A stretch of 45,158 bases of DNA from positions 1 to 45,158 of the forward strand of contig DEBN01000010.1 in assembly GCA_002348825.1 (NCBI GenBank), in the 5' to 3' direction. This DNA is from Gammaproteobacteria bacterium UBA2955 (GTDB taxonomy: Bacteria > Pseudomonadota > Gammaproteobacteria > Pseudomonadales > Azotimanducaceae). The position numbers and the translations under genes are program-made. A model generated the notes under the pieces. The model did no database searches and was not told the origin of the DNA. It worked only from the letters and a program-made list of their open reading frames with translations. Positions 34,832 to 43,269 of this stretch are shown in pieces (within the stretch, counting starts at the first letter, position 1; every line of letters starts with the position of its first letter).

Positions 34832-36114
34832 TTTGGGCGGGAGTGATCGCCATTTTGATCATGGCTGCGCTGGGTGCGCCGCTTTTTGCCGTGTTGTTGG
34901 CCGCCTCTATGTTGGGTTTTTACAGCGCCGAGATAGACCTTGCCATTGTTGCGATCGAGCTATACCGCATTGTCGATACGCCCCTGTTGGTGGCGTTGCC
35001 ACTGTTTACGTTTAGCGGCTATCTGCTCAGCGAGGCCAATACCTCGACGCGCTTGGTTAATTTGATGCAAAGCCTGTTTGGATTTTTACCGAGCGGCCTG
35101 GCCATTGTCGCGTTCGTCGCCTGCGCAGTATTTACAGCACTCACCGGCGCCTCGGGTGTGACGATTGTTGCTTTGGGCGCTTTGTTGTTGCCGGCGTTGC
35201 GTCAGGCAGGGTTTGCCGAGAAATTCTCGATGGGCCTGGTCACCACGTCTGGCAGCTTAGGTTTGCTGTTGGTGCCGTCGGTGCCGTTGATTCTTTACGG
35301 TGTAATCGCCCAGCAGCTGGATTTGGGAGAGCCGTTTGCGATAGTCGACCTTTTCGTTGCCGGCGTAGCGCCTATGTTGTTGATGCTGGTGATGCTGTCC
35401 TGCTGGACGTTGTGGCGGCATCGAGGCGGGGCGATACCGCGGGTGCCGTTCCAGTGGCGTAACGTTGGTGCAGCATTGTGGGACGCTCGGTGGGAAGTGC
35501 CGCTCCCGTTGGTGGTGCTTGGCGGCATTTTTAGCGGGATATTTGCAATTTCCGAAGCCGCCGCAGTGACGGCGCTGTATGTGGTGTTGGCTGAAGTGTT
35601 TGGTTACCGCGAGATTAACATGCGTCAACTCGCGAAGGTCGCCAAAGAATCGATGGTGATGGTGGGCGGCATTCTGCTGATTTTGGGCGTAGCGCTGGGG
35701 TTCACCAATTTTCTAGTAGACGCGGAGGTACCTCAGCAACTCATGGCTTTGATGCAGGAACACATCCAAAGCCCGTTAAGCTTTTTGCTGCTGCTGAATG
35801 TCCTGCTGCTGATTCTTGGCGCTATGTTGGATATCTTCGCCGCCTTGGTCATCATGGTGCCATTGCTGCTACCTGTTGCGGTGGGTTATGGCATCCATCC
35901 GGTGCATCTGGGCATTATTTTTCTTGCCAATATGCAAGTCGGCTACTTTACGCCACCGGTTGGTATGAATCTTTTTATCGCCAGTTATCGCTTTAAGAAG
36001 CCGCTCACCGAACTGTATGCGGCCACGGTGCCGTTCATGCTGATCTTGTTGGCGGCGGTGCTGATCATTACTTATGTGCCTGCTTTCAGTCTTTGGCACA
36101 TGGACACGCCGTGA
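34828..36114 (+). CDS. TRAP transporter large permease (DctM family)
   Basis: A 428-residue membrane protein with about twelve hydrophobic helices, the ion-coupled translocation subunit of the TRAP system. Family features include the opening IAILIMAALGAPLFAVLLAA, LLVALPLFTFSGYLLSEA, FTALTGASGVTIVALGAL, LVTTSGSLGLLLVPSVPLI and GYFTPPVGMNLFIASYRFKK. With DctQ and the binding protein it would import a small acid using a sodium gradient. Its TGA overlaps the start of the YjbQ gene (GTGA). Confidence 0.92.
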   Translation: MIWAGVIAILIMAALGAPLFAVLLAASMLGFYSAEIDLAIVAIELYRIVDTPLLVALPLFTFSGYLLSEANTSTRLVNLMQSLFGFLPSGLAIVAFVACAVFTALTGASGVTIVALGALLLPALRQAGFAEKFSMGLVTTSGSLGLLLVPSVPLILYGVIAQQLDLGEPFAIVDLFVAGVAPMLLMLVMLSCWTLWRHRGGAIPRVPFQWRNVGAALWDARWEVPLPLVVLGGIFSGIFAISEAAAVTALYVVLAEVFGYREINMRQLAKVAKESMVMVGGILLILGVALGFTNFLVDAEVPQQLMALMQEHIQSPLSFLLLLNVLLLILGAMLDIFAALVIMVPLLLPVAVGYGIHPVHLGIIFLANMQVGYFTPPVGMNLFIASYRFKKPLTELYAATVPFMLILLAAVLIITYVPAFSLWHMDTP

Positions 36115-36533
36115 TAAATACGCAGCTCAAAGTCGCCGTGGCGGGTCAAGGCCTCTACAACATCACCACGCAGGTGATGTCTGAGGTCTCTCGCTGCGGT
36201 GTCGAAGAGGGCCTGGCCACGTTGTTTATTCAGCACACCTCCGCAAGCCTCATCATTCAGGAGAACGCAGACCCTGCGGTGCAAAGGGATTTACAGAATT
36301 GGATGAACCGTTTGGTGGCAGAAAACGATGCGCTGTATACCCATGTTGAAGAAGGCCCGGACGACATGCCTGCACACATTAAAAGCGCGTTGACGGCTGT
36401 GAACCTGTCGATTCCTATCATGCAGGGAGCCTTAACCTTGGGGGTCTGGCAGGGCATCTATCTTTGGGAGCATCGGCACCATCAAGGCGCCGAACGGCGT
36501 TTGATACTGAATATTCAGTCCAGTTCGAGCTAG
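36111..36533 (+). CDS. yjbQ: YjbQ family protein (UPF0047)
   Basis: A 140-residue protein of the YjbQ family, whose E. coli and other members have weak thiamine phosphate synthase activity; the physiological role is not settled. Signatures are IQHTSASLIIQENADP, YTHVEEGPDDMPAHIKSAL and LGVWQGIYLWEHR. His/Glu residues in these segments are conserved. I chose the GTG at 36111, which overlaps the DctM stop and starts at the first strand; the frame is open a few codons further but into DctM. Its place in the transporter transcript may be only positional. It converges on the gene at 36530 with a 4-base overlap. Confidence 0.87.
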   Translation: MINTQLKVAVAGQGLYNITTQVMSEVSRCGVEEGLATLFIQHTSASLIIQENADPAVQRDLQNWMNRLVAENDALYTHVEEGPDDMPAHIKSALTAVNLSIPIMQGALTLGVWQGIYLWEHRHHQGAERRLILNIQSSSS

Positions 36534-36937
36534 CTTTGCAGATCCTCGCGTATTTCTTCCATCCAACGCTTGTGACCGTCGGGGTCCAAAATCATACTCG
36601 AAAAGTACTGCAGTAGATCTTTGTGAGTCTGGTTTAACTGCGCTTCGGCCATGGTTTTTTCACCCTCTTTGCTCGAGATAAAACGAAACACGCTCTCGAG
36701 GTCTGCGCCCCCACCGATAACGTCGGCCAGTTCCGCAACCACCAGATCGTGAAGTGTCGGAAGATCTTCCGCTTCTATACCGGCGTCCTCAGGGGACAGC
36801 ACAACGTTAGACCATAAGGTCGCCATGTAGAGACGATAAAGATTGCGGTCGATGAAGCGCTCGACCACTGTTGAACGCTCGCGGATGTCGACGAATACCG
36901 GCTCAAAGGCGTGATTGAGTTGTTCTGATGTCAGCAT
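36530..36937 (-). CDS. Hypothetical helical protein
   Basis: I do not recognise this protein. It has about 135 residues, starts MLTSEQLNHAFEPVF and is rich in helices with acidic stretches (EDAGIEAEDLPTLHDLV and MILDPDGHKRWMEEIREDL); there is no signal peptide or membrane segment. The frame is open far upstream (to 37411), but that part is antisense to the acyl-CoA dehydrogenase gene and unlikely to be coding, so I chose the ATG at 36937; no clear ribosome-binding site is seen and a GTG near 36970 is an alternative. It is divergent from the acyl-CoA dehydrogenase genes. Confidence 0.55.
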   Translation of the reverse strand: MLTSEQLNHAFEPVFVDIRERSTVVERFIDRNLYRLYMATLWSNVVLSPEDAGIEAEDLPTLHDLVVAELADVIGGGADLESVFRFISSKEGEKTMAEAQLNQTHKDLLQYFSSMILDPDGHKRWMEEIREDLQS

Positions 36938-37072
36938 TGGTGCATGTTGCCACAGCTGCGAGGCCGGCACTAATGGTTCCCGCAATGTCGCGTTGTCCGT
37001 GTCTTGTCCAGCGTTGCATCGATGCTGGGCGATCAGTAAGGTGCCAGCGTAGTGTGTTGAAGATGTTGAATT

Positions 37073-38218
37073 ATGTTGCAGTTTGATCGGGTAGAACTGG
37101 ATAGCCAAAGCGATGAACTTCGCCATCAGGTTCGTGACTTTATCGCCGATAACGACAATCATTTGCCGCGGCCAAACTCGGATTTCGTCACTGGGCATGA
37201 TGCCGAGTTCTCGGAAAAGTTGGGTGCTCAGGGCTGGATCGGTATGACCTGGCCTAGTCAGTATGGCGGCGGTGAAAAAAGCAATTTTGCCCGCCTCGTA
37301 GTAACCGAAGAACTGTTGGCTGCTGGCGCACCAGTCAGCGCACATTGGATCGCCGATCGCCAGAGTGGGCCATTGTTGCTGCGCTATGGTAGCGAACAAC
37401 AGCGTCAGCAATACCTGCCAGGTATTGCGCGTGGCGAAAGTTATTTTTCAATTGGTATGAGTGAGCCGGATACTGGCTCTGACCTCGCGTCTGTGCGCAC
37501 CACCGCGACCGCCGAAGGGGACGCCTATCGTATCAATGGCACCAAAATTTGGAGCACCGACGCGCATCGCAATCACTACATGATCTGTTTGGTGCGTACT
37601 GAGGCGGCCTCAGAGAATCGCCATGCCGGATTGTCGCAAATTATTGTGGATCTAAAAAATGACGGCGCACAGGTCAGGCCCATCCGCAACATGGCTGGCG
37701 GCGAGGATTTCAATGAAGTTGTGTTTGATAATGTTTTGGTGCCCAAAGACCGCGTAGTTGGTGAGCCTGGGAAGGGCTGGGCCCAGGTCACCTCTGAACT
37801 CGCCTATGAACGCAGTGGGCCAGAACGATTTCTTTCGGCGTATCGCGTATTTGTTGAACTGATAAGGATTTGCGGTGACACGCCAACGTCAGAGCAAGCA
37901 GCCGCTATTGGGCGGATTGCCTCGCACTTTATGACGTTGCGGCGCATGTCGATCTCGGTGGCCGGTATGCTCGAGCAGGGCAAAGATGTGGTGGTAGAAG
38001 CTGCACTAGTAAAAGAGCTTGGCAACAACTTTGAAAAGTTGCTGCCGGAAATAGCGCGCGCAGTCGCTCCTGATCTCAGTTTAGAAGACCCGGATGCTCA
38101 GCGACTGTTCCGGCAGACTTTTGAAGAAACCATGTTGCTGTCGCCATCATTTACGTTACGCGGAGGCACCCGAGAGATCTTGCGCGGTGTTATCGCCCGC
38201 GGTCTGGGTTTGCGATAA
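37073..38218 (+). CDS. Acyl-CoA dehydrogenase, large subunit-like
   Basis: A 381-residue FAD-dependent acyl-CoA dehydrogenase. The signature GMSEPDTGSDLASVRTTA lies near 127-144, INGTKIWSTDAHRNHYM (FAD-binding) near 155-171, and the C-terminal RGGTREILRGVIARGLG matches the family end. At the C-terminal position where medium-chain enzymes carry the catalytic Glu (YEGT) this protein has Gly (RGGT); a Glu in SELAYERSGPER (helix G region) may serve, as in the isovaleryl-CoA dehydrogenase group. It is followed 4 bases after its stop by a second, shorter family member, a layout typical of heteromeric acyl-CoA dehydrogenases that act on steroid or branched side chains in actinobacteria. Confidence 0.9.
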   Translation: MLQFDRVELDSQSDELRHQVRDFIADNDNHLPRPNSDFVTGHDAEFSEKLGAQGWIGMTWPSQYGGGEKSNFARLVVTEELLAAGAPVSAHWIADRQSGPLLLRYGSEQQRQQYLPGIARGESYFSIGMSEPDTGSDLASVRTTATAEGDAYRINGTKIWSTDAHRNHYMICLVRTEAASENRHAGLSQIIVDLKNDGAQVRPIRNMAGGEDFNEVVFDNVLVPKDRVVGEPGKGWAQVTSELAYERSGPERFLSAYRVFVELIRICGDTPTSEQAAAIGRIASHFMTLRRMSISVAGMLEQGKDVVVEAALVKELGNNFEKLLPEIARAVAPDLSLEDPDAQRLFRQTFEETMLLSPSFTLRGGTREILRGVIARGLGLR

Positions 38219-38222
38219 CGCG

Positions 38223-39188
38223 ATGGATACCCGACAACTCATCGAAGATACTGCCACCAAGATCTTTTCCGATCACTGTGACAAAGCATTATTAGACCGT
38301 AGCGAACAGGGGGAGTTTGCCGACGAACTTTGGCAGCAAATCACAGCCAATGGCTTCCATCAAATTGGTGACGCTGCAGGTGGCACGACAGCCGCGGATA
38401 CGTTTGCCTTTCTTAAGGTCTGCGGTCGGTTTGCGGTGCCCTTGCCTATGGGTGAACTACTTCTGGGCCATACTTGGGCAACGGGCGCATTGGCGCCCTG
38501 TAAGGGGCTGGTGAGTATAGGCAGACAGCATGGTGATGGCGCGACCCAGGTGCCCTGGGGTCGCCGCGCGGAGCGAGTATTCGCCGTGCAGGCAGATTCG
38601 CTGGCTGTGATCGTAACGGATGCGCCAGACTGTGTTGACCAGCACACCAATATGGCGGGCGAGGCCAGGGACACCGTGGCATTTGGCGGCGAGACCCAGC
38701 AGATCGTTCTGAATGATGACCCATTTGCGCAAATGGCGTTAGCGCGGACCAACGTTATGGCCGGAACTTTGCAGGCGGTACTCGACTTGGGGCTGCAATT
38801 TGCTGCCGAGCGCGAGCAGTTTGGTCGGTCTATCAGTAAATTTCAGGCGATTCAGCACAGCTTGGCGGTTGTGGCGGCAGAAGTTGCTGCGGCCCAACGC
38901 GCTGCGGACGCTGGGGTGGACGCATTAGGCACCGATCGTTTTGTTGCCGAGGCGGCAGCGAGTAAGGCGCGCGTCGGTGAGGCGGTCGGGATTGTTGCTG
39001 AGCAGGTCCACCAAGTGCATGGCGCTATGGGATTTACTCACGAGCATCGATTGCACCATTTTACCCGGCGTCTTTGGGCATGGCGTGATGAATGGGGTAA
39101 CGAGGCTCATTGGCAGCGTATTCTGGGGGCAAATCTGGTCTCACTGGGAGCCGATAAGGTGTGGAGTTATATTGCCACGCGAGGCTAA
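38223..39188 (+). CDS. Acyl-CoA dehydrogenase family protein, short partner subunit
   Basis: This 321-residue family member starts MDTRQLIEDTATKIFSDHCD and ends with the recognisable QFGRSISKFQAIQHSLA, VGIVAEQVHQVHGAMGFTHEH and FTRRLWAWRDEWG segments. The middle beta domain is shortened and the FAD-contacting motif of its neighbour is not seen, so it probably acts as the partner subunit of a heteromer with the preceding gene. The frame is open 43 codons upstream inside the previous gene; the ATG at 38223 directly after the stop is the natural start. Substrate unknown. Confidence 0.87.
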   Translation: MDTRQLIEDTATKIFSDHCDKALLDRSEQGEFADELWQQITANGFHQIGDAAGGTTAADTFAFLKVCGRFAVPLPMGELLLGHTWATGALAPCKGLVSIGRQHGDGATQVPWGRRAERVFAVQADSLAVIVTDAPDCVDQHTNMAGEARDTVAFGGETQQIVLNDDPFAQMALARTNVMAGTLQAVLDLGLQFAAEREQFGRSISKFQAIQHSLAVVAAEVAAAQRAADAGVDALGTDRFVAEAAASKARVGEAVGIVAEQVHQVHGAMGFTHEHRLHHFTRRLWAWRDEWGNEAHWQRILGANLVSLGADKVWSYIATRG

Positions 39189-39297
39189 TGATCGCCTCTA
39201 GCAACCGTTGGTCGGAACTTTCCTACCGTTAATCCGTTTTTTTCCTGCCAAGGACAAACTTTTAGACAATGAAGCTCTTTTACTCGCAAGAGCCATT

Positions 39298-40422
39298 TTG
39301 TTTAAAGACTCGCATATATTCGCCGTTGCTCGGTCGGTGTTGGCTGGGGTTGTTTTGTTCGCTGTGTTGCATCCAGCGTTGGCGCCAGCGCAACAGCAAC
39401 AACAGACTGACGCTAACGGTTCGCCAAAATCAGAAAAAATCGCATCCGGGAAAAGGCGATTTATGCTTGATGGAGATGTTGCGTCCTCTTCGGTAACGCT
39501 CATCAATGTTCTCTGCGACGGATTTTCCAGTGCCAAATGCGGCAAACGTCTGGTTTCTTACAAGGGCAGGCGTGGAACATTGTTGTCGAGCAGTCCGTCA
39601 TACAAAGACGGCTTGTATCTGTGGTACTCAGTGGTGCTGGAAAACGATGAATATTTAGCCCTCCGTGTGCCCCGTTGGCGAAAATTGGACAACCCCCTCG
39701 ACGCCTCGGAGTTCATTATAGATCTGCAGGACATCGAGCGGGCGCAAGCGATGGTGAACAAGCCGTTGCTGCCGTCACTCGACGTGGCGGTTAGCGCCTA
39801 TGAAATCTCAGCGGGTACCGTGATTTTAGTTCTAGATAACGGAGCGCGACTAAGTCTTGAAGTGGCACTGCAGCGTATGGCGCTGCTTAATAACCTTGTT
39901 TCTGCTTCAGATCACGGCCGTGCGTTTGCCGCTTTGGACGAACTAGAACTGCACCGGTCTGATACTGGACGCTGGCGGGCTTTCCCTAGATCGGCCAGTC
40001 GTATGTTGCTGTATGGCGACCTCACGTTCGGTCGGGTCAAGCAGATGGAAATGGTGGTAAATCATCAAGGCAGCGGCGCTGTTCATTTCGATGCGGTTGA
40101 AGTGGGATCGCCACGGCCTCACGATCAACCGATTTACTCGCGTAATTTTGAGCAGCGGGAGGTTGAGCGTGTTACCGATGTTCGCGGCGGTGCTATTGAA
40201 CAAGCTCGGGTTGCTGTAGCGGCGGCGGAACGGAATTTGTTGGCTACTCTGATTGAAACACCGGCGCAGATAATCCTTCATGGCCGTTACCCTGTCCGGG
40301 GGACACTTGGGCAAGACCAAGTAAACGAACTGAGGGCGCTAATGGACCTCTACGAACTGATCGACCTGCCGTTATCGTTTGAGTTAGCGGCCACTGAAGC
40401 GGCAAGTGCTCGCGGTTCTTAA
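39298..40422 (+). CDS. Exported protein of unknown function
   Basis: I do not recognise this family. From the TTG at 39298 it has about 374 residues with a signal peptide-like start (basic residues, then VLAGVVLFAVLHPALAPAQ with a likely cut after APA), followed by a Gln-rich linker and a beta-rich region (VTLINVLCDGFSSAKCGKR, YLWYSVVLENDEYLALRV) and a helical stretch near 300-330. Two Cys lie close together (LCDGFSSAKC) and could form a disulfide. The frame is open from 39208 and the exact start is unclear. It follows the acyl-CoA dehydrogenase pair by about 110 bases; no link to it is evident. Confidence 0.6.
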   Translation: MFKDSHIFAVARSVLAGVVLFAVLHPALAPAQQQQQTDANGSPKSEKIASGKRRFMLDGDVASSSVTLINVLCDGFSSAKCGKRLVSYKGRRGTLLSSSPSYKDGLYLWYSVVLENDEYLALRVPRWRKLDNPLDASEFIIDLQDIERAQAMVNKPLLPSLDVAVSAYEISAGTVILVLDNGARLSLEVALQRMALLNNLVSASDHGRAFAALDELELHRSDTGRWRAFPRSASRMLLYGDLTFGRVKQMEMVVNHQGSGAVHFDAVEVGSPRPHDQPIYSRNFEQREVERVTDVRGGAIEQARVAVAAAERNLLATLIETPAQIILHGRYPVRGTLGQDQVNELRALMDLYELIDLPLSFELAATEAASARGS

Positions 40423-40463
40423 GGCATCTTGGCGACACCTTTATGATTCCACTCGTGTGCCGT

Positions 40464-40519
40464 GCAGCCTTCGACTAAAAAGTCGAAGGCGCTGCCGGTT
40501 CCCTGCTTTGCAGGTCCGG
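40464..40519. terminator. Two adjacent hairpins between convergent genes
   Basis: A perfect ten-pair stem, GCCTTCGACT-AAAA-AGTCGAAGGC at 40467-40490, can be lengthened by GCA/TGC after a two-base bulge. A second small hairpin follows: CCGG at 40495-40498 and CCTGC-TTT-GCAGG at 40502-40514, closed by CCGG at 40516-40519. They sit between two convergent stops (40422 and 40540), as for a bidirectional transcription end. Neither side has a clear T-run, so rho-independent action is not proven. Confidence 0.55.
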
Positions 40520-40539
40520 ATTAAAGGTTCTTGCCGGCG

Positions 40540-41535
40540 CTAGAAATTAACGATCATCTTACCGGTATTTGCACCGGTGAAGAGTCCGATAAATGCTTCC
40601 CCTGCGTTTTCGATGCCCTCATGGACGGTCTCCTTTGAGGTGATTTGGCCACTGGTTACCCAGCCTTCCATGTCCTTACGGAATTGGGGAGCAAGGTGAT
40701 TGAAATGGCTGACAATAAAACCTCGCAGCGTCAGGCCAAGGCCGATGGCCATCGACAGATTATTCGGGCCTGGCCGCGGTGAAGTGTCGTTGTAAGTGGC
40801 AATAGCGCCACAGAGGGGTATGCGGCCGAACGGGCGCATGCACATAATCGCTGCCTGCAGATGCTCCGCGCCGACGTTGTCAAAGTACACATCCAGACCT
40901 TCCGGCGCGCCTTCTTTTATATGGCCGATAAGGCTGCCGTCGTTGTAGTTGAATGCGTGATCGAAACCGAGCTCGTCGGTGAGCAACTGCACCTTGTCGT
41001 CGGAACCGGCGCTGCCAATCACACGGCAGCCTTTCAGCTTGGCGATCTGACCAACAATGCTACCAACCGCACCGGCTGCGCCGGAAACGAATACCGTTTC
41101 GCCGTCTTTTAACGCACCGACGTCCAACAAGCCAACGTAAGCGGTCATCCCGGGCATGCCAATAGTGCCGATGTACGCCGATGGCGGCGCCACAATTTCA
41201 CCCAGACGCTCGATGCCATCCGCGGCCGCCGTGTACGCCTCGCGCCAGCCCCATGCGCTGGATACGTAGTCTCCTGGTTGAAAGTCTGGGTGAGCGGATT
41301 TAACGACCTTACCGATGCTGCCGCCGGTCAATGCTTCGCCGATTTGAAATGGTGGGACATAGGATTTGCGATCGTACATACGGCCGCGCATGTAGGGATC
41401 TACCGACATGCATACGTTTTCTACCTGTATCTCGCCGTCTTGCGGCTCAGGGACATCAATATCGATGATCTGAAAATTGTCCACCGTGGGCATCCCTTCA
41501 GGCCGTGTCTTCAGGGCAACAGCGCGTGCTTGCAT
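40540..41535 (-). CDS. CurA-type NADP-dependent oxidoreductase (zinc-free MDR)
   Basis: A 331-residue medium-chain reductase of the CurA/leukotriene B4 12-hydroxydehydrogenase type. It has MSVDPYMRGRMYD, IGTIGMPGMTAYVGLLDVG, VFVSGAAGAVGSIVGQIAKLKG and NVGAEHLQAAIMCM cut at typical positions, and FNHLAPQFRKDM near the end. No zinc ligands are present. Members reduce alpha,beta-unsaturated ketones, for example curcumin or prostaglandin-like compounds, with NADPH. AGGAG precedes the ATG at 41535. It is 28 bases downstream of the thiamine-diphosphate enzyme gene on the same strand, which suggests a shared transcript. Confidence 0.9.
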   Translation of the reverse strand: MQARAVALKTRPEGMPTVDNFQIIDIDVPEPQDGEIQVENVCMSVDPYMRGRMYDRKSYVPPFQIGEALTGGSIGKVVKSAHPDFQPGDYVSSAWGWREAYTAAADGIERLGEIVAPPSAYIGTIGMPGMTAYVGLLDVGALKDGETVFVSGAAGAVGSIVGQIAKLKGCRVIGSAGSDDKVQLLTDELGFDHAFNYNDGSLIGHIKEGAPEGLDVYFDNVGAEHLQAAIMCMRPFGRIPLCGAIATYNDTSPRPGPNNLSMAIGLGLTLRGFIVSHFNHLAPQFRKDMEGWVTSGQITSKETVHEGIENAGEAFIGLFTGANTGKMIVNF

Positions 41536-41563
41536 GGTCGGTCTCCTTGTTTTTTAGTTTTAG

Positions 41564-43195
41564 TTATTCGTTAGAAATCGTTATTTCTTGGTCGGTGATG
41601 AACTCCAGCAGTGCGGCTTGGCCGTTGCGTGTGGCTTCGATGCCGCGCTCCAGCGCTGCAACGATTTCGTTAGGATCTGTTACCCGTTCACCATAGCCGC
41701 CAAACGCTTTTGCCATATCCGCATAGTTTCCGGAGATATCCGTTGATCGGTACTTTTCTGTCGAAACCTGCATGATGGGCAGCTCGATAGCCATAGAAAA
41801 ATTGTTAAACAAGATCGACAAAATCGGAATGTTTTCACGCACAGCGGTCTCGAAATCCATGCCGGTAAAGCCGATTGCGGCGTCGCCCCAGACGTTGATA
41901 CAGAGTTTTTCCGGGGCTGCTAGCTTGGCCCCCATGGCCAGGCCGAGGCCATAGCCCAGTTGGGTGGTTTTGCCCCATCCAATGTAGGAAAGTGGAGTGG
42001 TTGCGGTCCAGAATGGCGTAGTCTGATCTCGAGGGCTGCCGGCGTCGTGAGTGATTACCACGTTATCCTTGTCGACCAGGCGATCCAGTTCAGCCACTAC
42101 ACGGTAAGGGTTGATGGGGGCTTCATTATTGGTCAGCTTTGGTAACCATTCACTCATCCAAGCTTGTCGAAGCGCCGCAATTTTTTCGGGTTCGCCGGCT
42201 CGTGCTGCAGCGGGTGCCTTGTCGAAATTTTCCATGGCCGTGTTTAGCGCAGTGAGCGTAAGTTTGGCGTCACCGATCAAACCGTGCTGAGCGGGCACAT
42301 CTTTGTTTAGATCCATTGGATCCAGTGTTGCATGAATAATGGTTTTATCCGCTGGCATGGGCACACCGAAGGCGGTCAGCGCAAACGACACGCCGACCCC
42401 AAGTATGACGTCTGCCTGGGCAAGATAGTGTTTAACAGGTCTTGGATTTGCGCGGCCACCGCTGCCTAATGATAGTGGGTGATCCTCTGGAAATGCGCTC
42501 TTGCCTTCGATACTGGTGGTCACTGGAATGTTCCAGGTTTCTGCCAGCATCTTTAGTTCAGCCCATGCTTTGCCATAATGCACACCTTGTCCGGCGTAGA
42601 TAACCGGACGCTCGGCTCTGGCGAGTACCGCAGCGGCAGCGTCTATATCGGCTGGGTTGGGCCCTGATTTGGCGCTGAAAGCGGGTTCGTAGACCCAACC
42701 TTCGGGGACCTCTTCGCCCATGACATCCAGTGGCACTTCGATCATCACTGGTCCAGGCCGACCGTTGCGCAATTGAAAGAATGCGCGGCGCATGATCTCT
42801 GGCACTGCCTTACCCATGGTTATCGGCTCGGCCCATTTAGTGACATGTTGCATGTTCAAGGTCGAATTAAAATTGGGGTAATAGTGGGCCAAGCGACGTG
42901 GATAGCCTGCCGGAATGACGAGAATCGGCACCGATTCGGAATACGCTTGAGCAACGCCGCCAAAGGCATTTTCTGCACCGGGCCCGTGTTGCATACAGAA
43001 CACGCCGATCTTGTCGCCAGAAGATAAGCGCGAATAGGCATCGGCCATGTGCAGGCCGATACGTTCTTGACGCACAATGACGGTGCGAATATCGAGCTTG
43101 GCGGCGGCTTCGATCAGCGGGTTAACGGGATAGGCGAATAAAATATCAATGCCCTCAGCCTTCATGGCATGGGCGATAGCGTCGACGACTTGCAT
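41564..43195 (-). CDS. Thiamine diphosphate-dependent enzyme (acetolactate synthase-like)
   Basis: A 543-residue protein with the three-domain layout of the acetolactate synthase/benzoylformate decarboxylase superfamily. The catalytic Glu44 lies in IVRQERIGLHMADAYSR, HGPGAENAFGG follows, and the ThDP/Mg-binding motif runs from WGDAAIGF (Gly-Asp-Ala at 437-439) to FNN (463-465), close to the usual spacing. QLGYGLGLAMGAKLA precedes it. The middle domain is shortened in places and FAD binding cannot be told. AGGGAGG precedes the ATG at 43195. The substrate may be a 2-keto acid; true acetolactate synthase is less likely because no regulatory subunit gene is nearby. Confidence 0.9.
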   Translation of the reverse strand: MQVVDAIAHAMKAEGIDILFAYPVNPLIEAAAKLDIRTVIVRQERIGLHMADAYSRLSSGDKIGVFCMQHGPGAENAFGGVAQAYSESVPILVIPAGYPRRLAHYYPNFNSTLNMQHVTKWAEPITMGKAVPEIMRRAFFQLRNGRPGPVMIEVPLDVMGEEVPEGWVYEPAFSAKSGPNPADIDAAAAVLARAERPVIYAGQGVHYGKAWAELKMLAETWNIPVTTSIEGKSAFPEDHPLSLGSGGRANPRPVKHYLAQADVILGVGVSFALTAFGVPMPADKTIIHATLDPMDLNKDVPAQHGLIGDAKLTLTALNTAMENFDKAPAAARAGEPEKIAALRQAWMSEWLPKLTNNEAPINPYRVVAELDRLVDKDNVVITHDAGSPRDQTTPFWTATTPLSYIGWGKTTQLGYGLGLAMGAKLAAPEKLCINVWGDAAIGFTGMDFETAVRENIPILSILFNNFSMAIELPIMQVSTEKYRSTDISGNYADMAKAFGGYGERVTDPNEIVAALERGIEATRNGQAALLEFITDQEITISNE

Positions 43196-43269
43196 GCGTA
43201 ACCTCCCTATAATGCTGGGCGTAGTTTGGCAGCAAGAGACTTTGTTGTCAGGTTGAATCCAGCAAGTAC

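Noticed and set aside
36938..37411. N-terminal extension of the unknown minus-strand protein to 37411
   Set aside because: The extra 158 codons are antisense to the start of the acyl-CoA dehydrogenase gene, which has clear family motifs; the extension has none.
41564..43195. Naming the ThDP enzyme as acetolactate synthase (ilvB/ilvI)
   Set aside because: No regulatory subunit gene is adjacent and no branched-chain amino acid gene is in the window; the superfamily has many other activities.
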